The notes below the pieces were generated by a model. It saw nothing but the letters and a program-made list of their open reading frames with translations. It did not search any database and was not told the DNA's origin. Below, one piece after another: positions 21,551-35,300 of a DNA stretch of 64,000 nucleotides. The stretch is from Cyanophora paradoxa. Taxonomy: Eukaryota; Glaucocystophyceae; Cyanophorales; Cyanophoraceae. The translations under genes and the position numbers were made by a program. The stretch lies in the NCBI GenBank assembly GCA_004431415.1, contig QPMI01000058.1, positions 124,001 through 188,000 on the forward strand, read 5' to 3'. Position 1 is the stretch's first letter, and each line of letters opens with the position of its first letter.

Positions 21551-24500
21551 GCTCAGGGCCGCAAGATGCAAGGCCGAGGGCGAAGCCTTTGGAGAGCTAC
21601 GCGTCCCTTCGCGATGCTAAGGAGGAAACCTACGCTTCCCTTCGAGAGAAGCTGGAGAAGGCGTTCGTGTACCGCAAGCTCAACCTCAAGCGCGCTCAGC
21701 AGTACATTCGCGCCCACCGCCGCTCCTATGTGCGCCTTCTATTATTAGCTACTAGCTATGGGCTACTAGGATATATATAGCGATTGCGCAGCCAGTCGCG
21801 TTGGGGGTCGTTGGGGGTTTTGATGGTAACACAACGCTGGGCGGACCCCATAGCCGCACTCACTCACTAGTGTGCATAGGAAGGGTAATCGCTCCAGTAC
21901 CGTATTGAGGCCCGGCCCGAGATCTAGAGCGGGGGCAAATTAATATTGTTTTTCCTCCCCCCGCGCCTTCCCCTTCCCTGCCCTCTTAAAAACCGCCTCA
22001 ACCCCCCCCCCCCCCCCCCCCCCGCCCCCAAGCTCCCCTTCCATTCCCTTTCCCTGATATTTGCGCGACTGCAGCTCATTCGAGAATTTGTGGTATTCAT
22101 CTTTTTTACGGCGCTCTATTTTTCGATTCTCTCCTACGTCTTCCCAAGCTCCCGCGCGTACGAGGTCCGCAGCCGTATACGGCCCCATCTTTTCAATTGA
22201 TACAATCGCCGCGCGCAGTTCGTGAATTCGATCGCCGAAGGGAGTCCCATACTCAATATTGTAAGCCGTTCATACGTAATTAGAGGCTACGAGTGTTGGG
22301 CAGCTAAATTTCGAGCTCTTCGATTCAGGTGGGAGGTGATTCAGCTTTCTTCTCAGTGAGCAAGCGGGATGATATCTTCCCGTGGATCAAGTCGTGCGCA
22401 CAAAATTATATATAGAGTAATTCAATTTGGACAAGTGGCGAATGACGCCGACCTGCACATGCAGAACTTTGATTCCTCTTTTGATGGAAAGCTCAAGCCT
22501 TCATGAATTCGCGCTCCCCATGCCAGTTGTGATCCTGAGACAGGCAAGCCGCAAGCCACCAAAATTAAACGGCAATATTTATGCATTCGCGCGCGTCCGT
22601 GCACTAAAACTCAAACGCATGCGTACTCGTGCAGTCTCGAACGGCTCGCACAGCCTGTCCTGTGCCCACATCAATTTCGACTTCCTTCTTCGATCTTTCG
22701 GTCTTTTAATATTAATGTGCTTTCTTGGCGATTTGAAAGCAATCTAATGAACGGTGCGCGACAATAGGGTCCAACGAAATGCGTCGTCGACTACAGAGAA
22801 GATAAAGAAGATAAATCGGACTTCGGAGGTATTGATGGAACAAGGTTCAAGTGGTCAGTGCACAGAATTAGTATACATAATTCGGACCCTTCAGGGCCTT
22901 CAACTTTCCGGAGGCCTAGGGGGCCCCGCCGGGGTTTTTTGGGTACACAGGCACTCCTCTATCTACGCGGCCGAGGAGTGCCACGCGTTAGGGGGTCTCT
23001 ACAGGCTCCTCCCTCTGGCTGCGCCATCGCAGTGCATTCGGCCACGTTGCCACTTTAGCGGGGTCGACGGAACACGGGGGCTCGCCTTGGCGGGCCCTAT
23101 ATATATATGGCTCGAAATCCCGCCGAGGGGATTCGAGTTCGAACCGGGCTGTCCGCACATCCGCGCCGTGATTTCAACCGCTTCAGGGCCTTCAACTGTA
23201 CTTATAATCTTTCGCAGGAGAAATGGGATGCCTTATGTCGTGCCTGGAAACTTCTGGAGCGTCTTCGCTTCGTCTTCAGTCGACCAGTACTCGACTGGTG
23301 GGTGTCTAGAATAGCTATAGCCGGCGCGTTTAGCAAGAGTATGTCATTATAATTACCTCATATTAGAGTCTGTCATTAATATTATAATTACCTTCGCGAT
23401 CGTAACGGCGGGTTTGCCTGCGCGAGTTGCAGGTGGCTACAGGCACGGTAAAAGCGTTCTTTGTAATTATTATACTTAATTTTTTATTCTCGCGCGCGGT
23501 GCCCACAACCGCACAGATATCAGAATCGATAAAGGAATCGAGTACGCATGGAAGCAGTTAGACGAGCTGATTTCGGACGGCTGGTTGTCACCCTCTACTC
23601 GAGCTCATATAATCTACTTCGCACTGTACACACCCAGCACCCAGGTCTTCACATGCGCAGAGCTGCTTGTAGGTGAGAAACTAACCCCCCCCCGGATCCC
23701 AATCGCAAATTACAAACTGCAAATTAAATTAAAACGCTTCTGCAGAGGTACCATCAACTGGTCTTCTCCTCACATTCAACCGAATTCGCCCATTATCGCT
23801 CTTCCTTGGAACCGATGTGATGCTCAATATCGGAATCCTGGTGTACGCAATCTTTGTTGTGGGCTATACGGTTTTGGAGTGGAATGAGCTGGCGAAACGC
23901 CATTGGTTTTACGTGAGCGCGCCCCGGCTCGCGATCGCGCATTATATATGCGGAGCTTTAATTTATTCGCGCAGTTCTATGACATCTGGAACATTGCGGA
24001 AATAAGTGTCATCCTGTGTCACATGGTCATTATCATATATTTTTGCCAGTACTGGGTGCTGTGCGCAGCTGTCGCGAAAAAGGCATGTTCGCCTGCATTT
24101 GGATTTCAATATTTAATTAGAATGCACTAGAAATTATATACGATCGCGGCATTAAGAGGACTTGAACGCAGCTGCAAGAGAGCTCGGAAGATCCAGAAAG
24201 AGGCGATGTAATCCTACTTCTGCAGGAAGCCAAACATGTGCGCATGCGGAGCAAAAATTTCGTTTTTGAGCTAGCGCGATCCTGTTCAATCCTGCTCCGG
24301 TAGCGAATTCGAATCCGCGGCCGGATCCGTCGCTCAGGTTGCAGCGAAAATAGGCGATGTTGCTGCTTGTACTGTCGCAGTCTACGGCTTCCGAATGTTC
24401 AAGGTGGGCGCTATTTAAGCGGCTCGCGATTGCATGATCGTGCACAATTGCAAGGGCGGACCAGCGCCAAATTAAATACATCGTCTGCCACTGTCGCGCA

Positions 24501-27500
24501 GTACTTCCGCATCTACTGGCGATTCTACCTCGTGTGGGCCACGCTCTCGAAGGCCGTGTAAGCGGAAGCATGCGCATACGCACATACGACACCGCGGAAG
24601 CTTCGTTTGCTTCATTGACTATTGATTTCTGGGGCAGCTGGGATCTTGCAGCGTTCATTGCGGTCATTCTGTTCATCTTCACGACTTTTGCATTTGCTGG
24701 CTGGATGATTTTCGGTTTTGCGTCCGTCTCTCCTTTGAGTTTCGGCTTTAATTCATCCAGATAACAAACGAATATCCGGATCCGACACAGATTGTACGAG
24801 TACCATTCATTTAGCTCGAGCTTTGCTTCCATATTCCGATTCGCTCTTGGAGAGACGCAGTACGGTAATTATTATATATTATTTGTGCATTTCGGGATTA
24901 TATAAATAACAACTGATTCGAATTCACTATAATATATAATAAAAGACGAAGCAATCGCCGCCTCTCCCTATGCGGTGTGCAAAATATGATTTGTCGACGT
25001 CCTTTCTTCTGAGTAACACGCGAACCTAATCGAAGGGAGGAGTGTTCTTTTTTACATTCACAATCATCGTAACGCTCATCTTCGTTAATGTCTTTATCGC
25101 CATTGTGGTGCGATGTTCCTGCATTAAAATTCACATCACACTTTTTGAGTTTGAGTTTGAGTTCGCTTAATTACATTTGAAACATTTGCACTGGATTTAG
25201 AGCATTTCCTACGAAGAGGCGGTAGCCGATGCCAAGCAAGAAAACGACGCTGTTGAACGAGCTCAGACTCTTCACGGAACGATGGAGCCTTTGGTCAATC
25301 TATGGTGCTCTTGGAACCCTACCTAGCTAATCTACGCATACGATTGTTTTTTCAGCGTTCGACTGACTCGCGCGTGTTTGGACCGATCGAGACAGGTACT
25401 ATCGAGTCGCGCTGATAGAGCCTTCGCAAGCCTTCGGAAAATCGCGCTCGCAATCACGCTCGCAATCTCGTGCAGTGGCTACGGTGAAGCTGGTGCACAC
25501 AATTATCACACATAAAGAATAATCCGGCGTCCATTTCGCGCAGAATGCCTCCCAGAGCACCCCCTGGCGCGGGCGCTGGTCAGAGAAAGCTGAGCTCTCA
25601 AAGCCAAAGTCTGATCGTGGATTCGCAAACGCGCCGACCGAATTGAATGTCACGCGATGCTGCCTCCAAATTTATGTCTCTGAGGCTCATTATCAACTTT
25701 TCTTGCAGATTATTTTTGAGGAGCGGCCTACCGTAAGCTCCATTACCACCCGTGCGCGTGCGGCAGACGATGGGTGTCCGTGCACACACGCTTGGTGCGT
25801 GTTTAATTTGTTGCTTGCTTGATCATGATCGTGATCATGAGACTCGTTCAACCGCCGGCGCACGAAAATTATAATCTCGCGCGCGCGCGTGCAGGGGCAA
25901 AAAACACCACGTGAGATTCCTCTACGAGGTGCTCAGCGTCGGCTCTCGTGTGTACCTGCAAGACCGCTCCAGCGTCTTTGCGACACTTCATGTAAAGGAG
26001 GTTTGCGTTAAATTAAAGCGCTAGCAGCAGCTAAGTAGGGCTGACTGCCTTTTCGCAGCGCTCTTTTGGTCCTGAAGGCCGCGCAATTAAGTTCCGCTGC
26101 GAGTGGAAAGACCAGAGCCGCCTGGGCAAGGCAGGATCCGGAGAGCTGCAGATGAGGCTTCCCTGGACGCTACAGCTCTGGGTGTTTCTAAGGCACTACG
26201 TTCTTTTCTTCATCTCACGGCGCGAGAGACGGGAAGACTTCCCTGGCCTGCAGCCGCCTTCGGCTAACAGCTTCTGGAGACGCCTCGAGTATTGGCTCAA
26301 AAAGCTCTTCGAATTCCGCGATCGGGCGCTTTCCAATGATATTGATCAGGCATGCGAAGTATAATCTCATGTGCTTGTCCGCGTCGCGCTCATGATCACG
26401 ATTAGTTGGAAGATTTTATTAACCAGCTTGCGGCAAGGGCGGATGAGACAGATTCACAAGACCGCATTGAGAATGCAGATGAAGGCAAGAAAAAGGTATA
26501 TGTATAACGTATCTGAGTGTGCGATCCGCATTTCGTCGTATTATAGACATAGTTGCTGTGTGCAGGTCGCTGATCATGAACCGTTCAAGTTTCGACTGGA
26601 GTCGATGATGGACGACCTTCGCAAGCTGTCCGATTGCGAAGAGACCGACGGTGTCGGGGCCCTGTTCGCGCATATTTTGGCAGAGGGCCGCCAGCTAGAG
26701 AAGTGCGCGCCGCTCATGATCAGTAGACCTTCCCGTTTTAGTCATAATCGATATCATGACATGCGTATATTATATATATCTAGTATACGTATACGTGTGA
26801 TCATGACCTCATGATCACTCATGTGCATCATGGTATGATCTCATTCATGCGCATGACGTCGACAGGCTTCTGAAGAGGCTGCGACACGAACCCAGCGCTG
26901 GCGCTGACAAGAGCGAAAACGCGCAGATGTTCAAACAGGTGCAATACATACTCTCAACAATGGCTATAGCGAGGAAATCAAAATCCTCTTGGCCTCGTTA
27001 ATATTCGAATTCGGTCTTCAGAGCGTGTTTCTCTCGAAGGCAATCCAGGAAAAGCTCGACTTTCTCCATAAGCTGCAGCGGACGGATGTCGTGCGCGAGT
27101 CCCTCACATTCGACGAGGTGTGCTCCGCCGCCCTTGAGCGCACGTGCACGCGTCGCTGGCGATTGCAAGCTGAAGCTTTTCGCAGTTTTACTTGCGCGCA
27201 AGAGAAGCAGTTCTGGGCGCCAAGGCTGCGTCGAGCCCTCTGCATGTCCGCTTTTACCGACCGCAGCTGTAGCTTTAATTTGTAGATGCCGAGAATTTAA
27301 TCTGACTCCCGTTTCGAAGATCGCCCGCGAGGTTCGCAGCCAGCTTCTCTACTTCTCGTCGGAATGTTTTGACGTTCTACATGAGGTAATTCTATAGCTA
27401 AGCGTGTCCTTTAGATAACACATACTCGTGTTCGCGTAAATACCGGCAATTCACAGGACGACGAGATAGACGAGTACGTGCCATCCCCGATTGATGCCAA

Positions 27501-28683
27501 CCCGACGCGGCTGGGTCCCATCAATCCAACCGTCGCACACCCGTCTTTGCTCGAGGAATTCAACCTTGACTATGAGCTGTCCCTTAAGCTTGATCGGCAA
27601 TCGCAATCGACGGCTCACGGAAGGAGCGATACAACGGAGGTCGAGCGGGAGAATTTGCTCAGAGACATTGCTCGAATGTACGAGCCCGAGGTGTCAGAAT
27701 CAGAACACGATGATCAATTTCTTCCTGCCTTCGAAAAGCTGCTCCAACAAATTGCCGCATGCGGCTACATCCTTGCGCGCGGGTCCGGATTGTCGACCTT
27801 GGTCACAGCTGCAGGCACAGCGGAGCACAGCAAAGGGTACACGCGCACCTTCGGTCCCATCAGCCAACGCGCCTACTTCGTAACGGACCTGTCCGAGCTT
27901 GCCGGCAAGTGCTCTTTCAGGCTCTGCTAACCTAGCCTCTAAATCTGATACGAAGCCCATCGCAGATCTTCTAGCGCGTTCCGAGCACGAGGAGGCCTCT
28001 CGTCGGAAAATGGAAGCAGGGGAATCGCATTTCGCCGAAACTGTCTCTCCGGATTCGACCGACGAGCTGAAGCTGAAGGCGTTCTGCAGGTTCAAAATTT
28101 CCCACACATTCATCAAATGTCTATAGCTAGATATGTTGCAAGCAACAGCGATCTTGATTTCACGCAGATGCGACATCGACATCGTACGCGTGGGCCAGCC
28201 TTCCCACGCCAAGCCCTTCGTTCTTCTACGAAGCGACGAAAGCTTCGCGAAAGTCGAAAAGGTGAGCTCGAGCCACTGATCATGAGCTGCTTGCTGAGCC
28301 GCATTGGCATGGCATGGCGCGCTATCTATAGCTAATTAATAATTTTAAAAAGGAGTGGAAAAGGATGTATGCATGTATTCACCAAAAACAAATATGCATG
28401 TATTTTATTTTAATCCATCTAATCTCGGGGGTCTGCTGCAGCAGAAGGAGAAGTGGTTCAATATTCTCTGCCGTTTGAACAAGGCTCTGTGGGAGAAGGA
28501 TTACGGCTTCCAGCTTCGCATGGGCACCGTAGAAGACTACGCGTACTGCTAGCCGTGTCGGAACTGGCCGCACGCGTCCTCCCGTCCCTGTCGAACGCGC
28601 AGCTGCGCGACTCGGTCGGCTTCGCCGAGCTCGGCGTCCGCAAGCGCGTCCTCGCCGCCGCCGCCGCCCTCGGGAAGGCCTAG
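21551..28683 (+). CDS. Polycystin-2-like (TRPP) channel
   Basis: A six-TM cation channel of the polycystin family, with about 25 short exons. N-terminal cytosolic exon ~21551-21740 (KEETYASLREKLEKAFVYRK). TM1: LIREFVVFIFFTALYFSILS (~22072). Extracellular polycystin domain: exons to ~23672, ending GWLSPSTRAHIIYFALYTPS, the counterpart of GWLDRGTRA in PKD2. TM2: VMLNIGILVYAIFVVGYTVL (~23815). TM3: FYDIWNIAEISVILCHMVII (~23975). TM4: VAACTVAVYGFRMFK (~24350). TM5: DLAAFIAVILFIFTTFAFAG (~24640). TM6: FFTFTIIVTLIFVNVFIAIV (~25048). A long cytosolic tail runs to about 28550. The last open stretch (to 28683) has a SAM-like end (LGVRKRVLAAAAAL), but its splice junction is unclear. Introns are AT-rich, with GTRAG-type donors and no GTACCCC motif. 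The pore exon between TM5 and TM6 was not pinned down. The exact start, and whether every tail exon belongs to the same gene, are uncertain. Confidence 0.75.
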
Positions 28684-29309
28684 ACACCGTATATATACCT
28701 ACCGCCCCGCCTGCGCGCGCGTGCTCGCACTTTCTCTATAGCTAGATCTCGCAATTTTCGTCTAGATCTAAATCCCTGTTTGTGTCATTCCGGTACCGTA
28801 TACGTAGCTATAGTACTGTCCTTCAAGGCTTCTATCCGCAGTGTTTCATGATCAGTTGGAAAAAGTCAGTGCAATATTCGAGTTAATTTATTACAATTAA
28901 TTGACGGATCATATGAGCGAATTCGAACTAATACATGCACGTAATCTGCACCCGTGCTCCATTTATAATTGGTTCCTTGTATTTCGACGTCCGAAATGCC
29001 AGCGCGGCCATTGGATCTAGAGGCCTATCTATAGGGGGCCTAGGGGGCACGGGCCCGGCGGGGCGTTGAATACATTAAACTATTGCGAAGGGCCGACTTT
29101 GAGTGTTTTTAACGCTATAATTACATACGCGGGGCTATCCCGCGTGTAGCGCGCGCAGGGGTCGGGTGCACAGCTGGGCATGCGCAGCCACAGAACAGCA
29201 CAGCGGGGCGCGCGAACATGACTTCCAATTTTGCAAACCGCGAACGCATACGTGTATGTCTTAGACCTCGCGATCAAAGTGAACGACGATAGCTATAGGC
29301 AACTCTGCT
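28684..29309. other. Intergenic region between convergent polycystin and ELP1
   Basis: AT-rich with palindromes (CTATAGCTAG, GAATTCGAA). From about 29125 it is shared with the ELP1-fragment duplicate at ~17560, so it includes the ELP1 3' flank. No gene seen. Confidence 0.5.
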
Positions 29310-32300
29310 TTATGGCCGCGGGGCCCCCGCCCCCTCCGCTTCCGCCTCCGCCTCGGCAAGGAACGGAAGGGCCCAGGGGACCGCCCCCTCGGTCGCCGCC
29401 GCCACCGCCGCCGCCGTTGCCCCGCAGAGCTCCACCGCCGCCGCCGCCGCCGCACGCTGCTGCGCGGCGACCGCCGCCTGCGGAAGCGGGGCGAGTCAGA
29501 GGCGGGGCGAGTCAGGGGCGGGGCAGGGCGGGGCGGGGCGGGAGGGGCGGACCTGGAGCCGGCGCGCCCCGGCGGCGTCCCCGAAGAACAGGAGGGCGTC
29601 CAGGGTGGCCCGCAGCGCCGCTGCGCCGGCCGGCGTCGGCAAGGGGAGGGGGGGGGAGAGTGGGGGGTACCCGATGTCTCGGGCGGGGGCGAGGCGAGGG
29701 CGCGCAGCTCCTCCTGCAGGCGCTCCTCCTCCTGCGGGCGGGCGGGGGTACGTCATCTCATCTCAAGGGAGAGCCTCGGAGAACGGGGGACGCCGCCACT
29801 TCTAGAACGGAAGCTCGCTAGCGCCTCCGCCACGTGCACGCCACGCCCCGCTCCTCCTAGCTGGGGGCCTAGTTTCCCCGCCTCCGTCCTACCTAGGAGA
29901 CCTAGTCCCCTAGAGGGAAATCAAAAAAGGGGGGGTACCTTCGCGAGGGACTCGGCCATCTTGCGGGCTCGGGCGACGGGGTCCTGGCTCCGCCGCCCCT
30001 TGGCCGCTGCGTGGCGGCCCGGTTCGAAGGGGCTGGTGGGTGGGTAGGCGGGACGGGCGGGACGGGGCGGGCGCACGGGCGGGGCCGCGCGTCGAGCTCC
30101 AGCTGAAGACGCTCCGGCTCGAGGCAGCAGACGCGAAGCTGCCCTGCTGCGACCGCCGCCCGTTAGGCTTCGGATCGAGGAAGAGGAGGCGGAGGAGGGG
30201 GCTCTGGTACCGAGCTCGAGCCGCTGACGGCGCTGCCGGCCTCGCTCGGCGCAAGCGTGCTCGCCTGCCCCGGCGCTCGGTTAAGGGGGAAGGGGGGAGA
30301 AGGCCCCGGGGGGGGGGGTACGCGCGCGCCTCGGAGACGACGCTGCGGGTCTCGAAGTCGTCGAGGGCGCCCCCCTCGCCGTCGGCCGCGGCGCCCGCCC
30401 CCGCGTTCGCCTCTGCGCGAGCGAAGGGCGCCTCAGAGGGCGGCGGCGTAGGAGGCGACAATAGATTCTCTCTCTTAAGTGTTCAAATTAATGAGACGAT
30501 TCAGAGTAAAATTGCGGAGGGCGGCGCACCGTAGAAAGCGGAGGCGGCTCGGCGGGCGTCCCGCGCGGCCGGCAGGCGCGCCGCGAGGAACGCGAGCCGC
30601 CGGCCCTTCTCCTCCGCCTGCCGGGGGGTAAAAGGAGGGCAGGAGGGGGGATGAATCGGCGGGGGGTACGTGCCTCCTGGAGGCGCTGGGTGACGGCCTC
30701 GGAGAGGCGGGGGCGGATCTCCGACGCCGCGAGGTCGCCCCGCCCCGCCCGCGCCGCCTGCCCCCGCGAGCCGCCCTAAGCAGCCGGGGAGGAGGCGAGG
30801 GGGGGTACGGCACCAGGTCGAGGGCGGCGTCCCACGCGTCGCACTCGGCGAGGGCGCGCACGGCCGCCTGGCGTACCCCTCAGGGTGGCTCTTTGGGGGG
30901 GGGGGAGAGAAGGAAAAAAGGGCGCCTCGGTATCCCCCGCGAGGTCGGCGAGGGCCATCGCCGCCTCCTCGTTCCGCCCCGCCGCCCTCAGCACCTGTAC
31001 CCCCCGGACCCGGCCCACCCGGCCCGGCGTCAAAAACGTGCGCTGTACCCCCTCAGCTGAGCCCTAAAACGGCGCACGGCGGCGAGGTCGCGCCCGAGGG
31101 CGGCGGTGCGCTCGGGCCCGGCGCCGAGGCGTGAGGCGAGCGCGCAGGCCGCCCGCCGCTCGCCGGCCGCCACCAGCGCCGCCAGCGCCGCCGCCTCCTC
31201 CCCGCACGCCAGGAGCGCTGCAGGGAGAGCGGGGCGGTCAGTCGAGAAGGAAGGAAGAGAAGAGGATTGGAGAGAAGAGAAGGGCGCGCCGCGGGCGGCG
31301 TCGGCGTGGCGGGCGGCGGCGGCGAGGGCCCGGCCGTGCTCCCGCAGGACCGTCCGCCAGCGCCCGTCGTCGTCCGGCGCCCCGGCCTCGGGCGGGGGGT
31401 ACAGCCGCGCCCCGAGCTCCGTCTGCCCGCTCTCCTGCGCGCACGCGCGCGAGACAGGTCGAATAAGATCCGGGAACGGTAACGGGACCCGCCGGGGCTC
31501 GAACCCGCATGTACTCGAGGGCCTCGCCGAAGCGCGCGGGGCCGGCGCGGGCGATGTTTGCGAGCGCCCGCGCGTGCCGCCCGAGGTGCCGGTCGATCGT
31601 GAAGCGCTGGTACGCCGGCTCCCGCGCCAGTTCCTGCGGGGGGGTACGCTCGTTTCAGGATTTGTCTTTTTTGGGGGGTACGACGCGGCCCGGCGCGCCT
31701 GCAGGGAGGCCAGGAAGGGCAGGTACTGCTTCGGGTCCCACTGCGAGGCCTGCCGGGGAGAAAAAAAGGGGGGATCGGCCGGGGGGGGGGGATGGAGCTG
31801 CGGGGGGTACGGGGCACCTGGGCGACCATGAGGGCGAGGTTGAGGTCGTAGAGGCCGAGCGCCGCCGCGTACAGCCGCTCCGAGTCGCACAGGAAGATCA
31901 GGTACCTGTACCCCCCTCGCTCAGGGGGGAAATTCTAAAGGGAGGAAGGTGGGAGGGGGGTAGGGTCGCACGCGAGGGCCTGCTCCGCAGTGGGCTTGCC
32001 GTCGCCGGGTCCCTGCGGGGGGGCGGCGTCGGAGCCGGAAGGGGGGGGGAAGGAGGGGTAGGGGGGTACGGGCGCACGTCGTCGGCGGGGGAGTCGGCGC
32101 CGAAGTCGTCCGCGGCGGCGGCGGCGGCCCGCGCGGCCGCCTCCCGCTCTGCGCGAACGAAGATTAGAAAGGGGGGGGGGGAAGAGGGGCGGGCGGGGGT
32201 ACGTGCCGCGGAGGGCAGCGACGCGGCGGAGGGCGCCCTCGACGTCGGGGGGCTCCCGCCGCACCAGCGCCGTCAGCGCCGAGAGCAGGAACCTGCCCCC

Positions 32301-35300
32301 GCCCCTCAGCCGAGCCAGCGGGGGTACCGGTTCGAGGCGGGCGGGCGTTTGCCTGTCGGGGTCCGCAGCGTCGAGGGCGGCGCGGATCGCGTCGCAGGCC
32401 GCGTTCCGGCCCGCCCTGTTGTTTGCGTGGCTCGGCGTTAGCCGGCGCGCGCAGGGCGGGCGGCAGAGGCCCGGGGAGGGAAGTACGCTCGCCTGAGGGA
32501 GGAGAGCAGCAGGTTGATGTGGTCCACCGAGTTCACCTGCGGGGGGTGCCGTCAGAGACAGAGAGGAGGGGGGAGGGAGGCCAGGGGGGTACGGTACGCG
32601 CCTGCTGGACGATGGCGGGGCAGGAGGCGAGGAAGCGCTCGGGCGAGTGCTCGTAGAGGAGCGCGAGGTCCACGCGGTGCGAACGAAGCTCTCGGAACGC
32701 CGCCCCGTATTCCCCCCTGGAGGGTGGAAGGAGGGGGCATGAGATTCGAAGGGGGGATGGGGGGGGGGGGGAGAGGAAGACGAGGGGTACCGGTTGAGGT
32801 GCGTGCGGGCCGAGTCGAGGACGAGGGCGCGGGGGTACACCGTCTCCAGGTTGCCCCGCGGGGCCTGCGGGGCAGTTCGAATCAGAACGGGGAGGGGACC
32901 GGAGGGGGGGGGGGGAAGAAGGCGGGGAGGGGGGGTAGGGTCGCCTGGAGGACGACGCGGGGGTCGTCGCGGGCGGCGGTGACGAGGCGGCTGCCGCGCT
33001 CAATGGCCCGCGTTGTGAGGCCTGTCCAAGGCGGAGGCGCGTGAGTCGCAGCGAAGGGAGAAGGTCTAAGGGGGCTTTCAGGTACCCCCCAGGGCCGCCG
33101 GATCTGCGGCGAGGGCGGCCAGGTCCGGAGCTGCGGCGCGCGCGGGTCAGCCGGCCCGAAGGGAAGCCGGCCGGGGAGGGGTACAGGGACGGGCCGTCGA
33201 GGGGTAGGACGCGGAGGGAGGCGGGGCGGGCGGTAAAGAGGAGGTGGCCCCCGCGGGCCGCCGCGCTCGTCGCGTCCGAGGCCACCAGAGCCCCGTCCAC
33301 GTACAGGCGCCCCCGCTCCTGGAGGCACACGAGCACGTCCCGCCCCGGGGAAGGCGTCGCCACCGCCAGCCGGGCGCAGGGCGCCGGCAGCGGCGGCAGC
33401 GCCTCCAGCGCGACCGGGCCGGGCGCCGGCTCCGGGCCCGGAGAGCACGCGAAGATCGCGCCGTCCGTCCTGCGGCAGCGGTAAACAAACAACAGCCGAA
33501 GGAGCACAGGGGGGTACGGGGCGCACGCGAGGACGTAGAGGCGCCCCGTGGGGCCCGAGAGGGCTACGGCGGCCGCCGTTCGGTTGCCCGGCAGCTGCGG
33601 CGCGCCGCGGCTCGGCTCGGACCGGGCCGGGCGGGGGCGGGCCCAGGGGTACGAGGATACGGGCGCACGGGGGTACGGGCGGTGCCGAGGACCGGTGCGG
33701 GGTCCCCTTCTCCGAACCAGATCTGAAGGGGGGGGGGGGGGGGGGGGGTCAGGCGCCCGCGGGGAAGGAGCGGCGGGGGGTACGTGTGCCTGGAGGAGGG
33801 CGTCGCCGCAGGGGGACACCCCCGAGGGCCCCGCGACGCAGACGAGGGAGGAGGGGTACGGGAGCGCGGCGTGGCGCGCGCGCTCGAGCCCGGCGGGGCG
33901 GCGAAGGACGGCGCGGGGCGGGCTTGACAGCGCCGCCCCGTCCGCCGCGTCGGGCGGGCGATCGTACGCCAGGAGCGTCCCGTCGGAGAGGAGCACAGCG
34001 AGCGAGCCGTCCGGAGCCCACGCCACCTGAGAAGAAAGGGCGTCAAGCAGGCGGGAGGAGAGGGCGGGGCCGGGGGTAGCGGGGGTAGGGCGCGCCTCGG
34101 AGGCGGGGGAGGGGAGCGAGAGGACGCTTCCGCACATGGGCGGGGGCACCACCGCGCGCCGCAGCGGCGTCAGCAGCACCCGCGCTGCGGCCCTGCCTGA
34201 GAAGAGAAAAACAGGGGGGGAAAAAGCAGGGGTAGGGGGTACGCGCACCGCCGTCGATCACGGCGGCGGCGGAGCTGCAGGGGTACGACGGCGACGCCGT
34301 CGCGTCGCTGACGGCCACGTCCCACGCCAAGTCGAAGCGCGCGTACCCCCCGTCTGGCCGGCCGCGGTCAGGAGGGGGGGGGCGGGGGGTACGCGGCACC
34401 GCACCGGCGCAGGCGACGTGGAGGCGGTAGGGGCGGACGGGGTCCCATCGGAGGGCGGCGGGCGGGGAGGCGAGCCTGGCCTCGGCCTTGAGGTACCAGT
34501 GGCCGTTGGAGAAGGAGTAGAGGTGGACGAGGCCCGAGCCGACGTCGCCCTCACCAAAGGCGACGGCTAGCACGTCCGACTCGCCGCTCCAGTCGAGGGC
34601 GGACGGGCGCCCCGCGCCCCGCAGGCCGCACTGCCCGTGCCGAAGCCCGTTCCGCTCGAACATAGAGAGAACAGGCTCCGACGACGTTCCCGCCGGCGCA
34701 GCGGGGGCCGGGGCGCCGGGCGGGCGGGCCGCCGCAGCGGCCGCCGAAGGGGGCGGCCCCGGCCGGCGCTTCTCCGGCCCGGGAACGTTCGTCATGGGTA
34801 CGGCGATCAGGTTTCCGGAGGGCCTGCGCGGCGGGCGTCGGGGGGATGGAGCGGGTGGGGGAAGGAGCAGGAGCAGGGGGTACCGCCAGGAGAGGGGCCC
34901 CAGGATCGCGCCGCCCTCCTCCCCGCTCGAGTGGGGTACCCCTCGCGCGAGAAGACGCGCAGCCGGTACGCCCCTGCGAGCGGCTCGTGAGGCAGACGCG
35001 GGGCGCGGGGCGCGGGGCGCGGGGCGGGCGGACCGCCGGCGGAGGGGTCCGGAGCGGAGACGGCGAAGAAGCGGCCGTCGCCGCGCCAGGAGATGTGGGC
35101 GCGGGAGCCGGCGGGGGCGAGCGCCGGCTCGGGCCCCGGGGCGCCGCCGTGCAGCGGGCGCTCGGCGAGCACCTCCCAGCCCTTGGTCATCACGACGAGG
35201 CCCAGGGCGCCCGTGACCAGAGCCAGGAGCTCCTGGTCGGGCGCCCACGCCGCGCCCAGCAGACCCGAGTCCACGTCGCCCACGCATTCAACCTGCCGCC

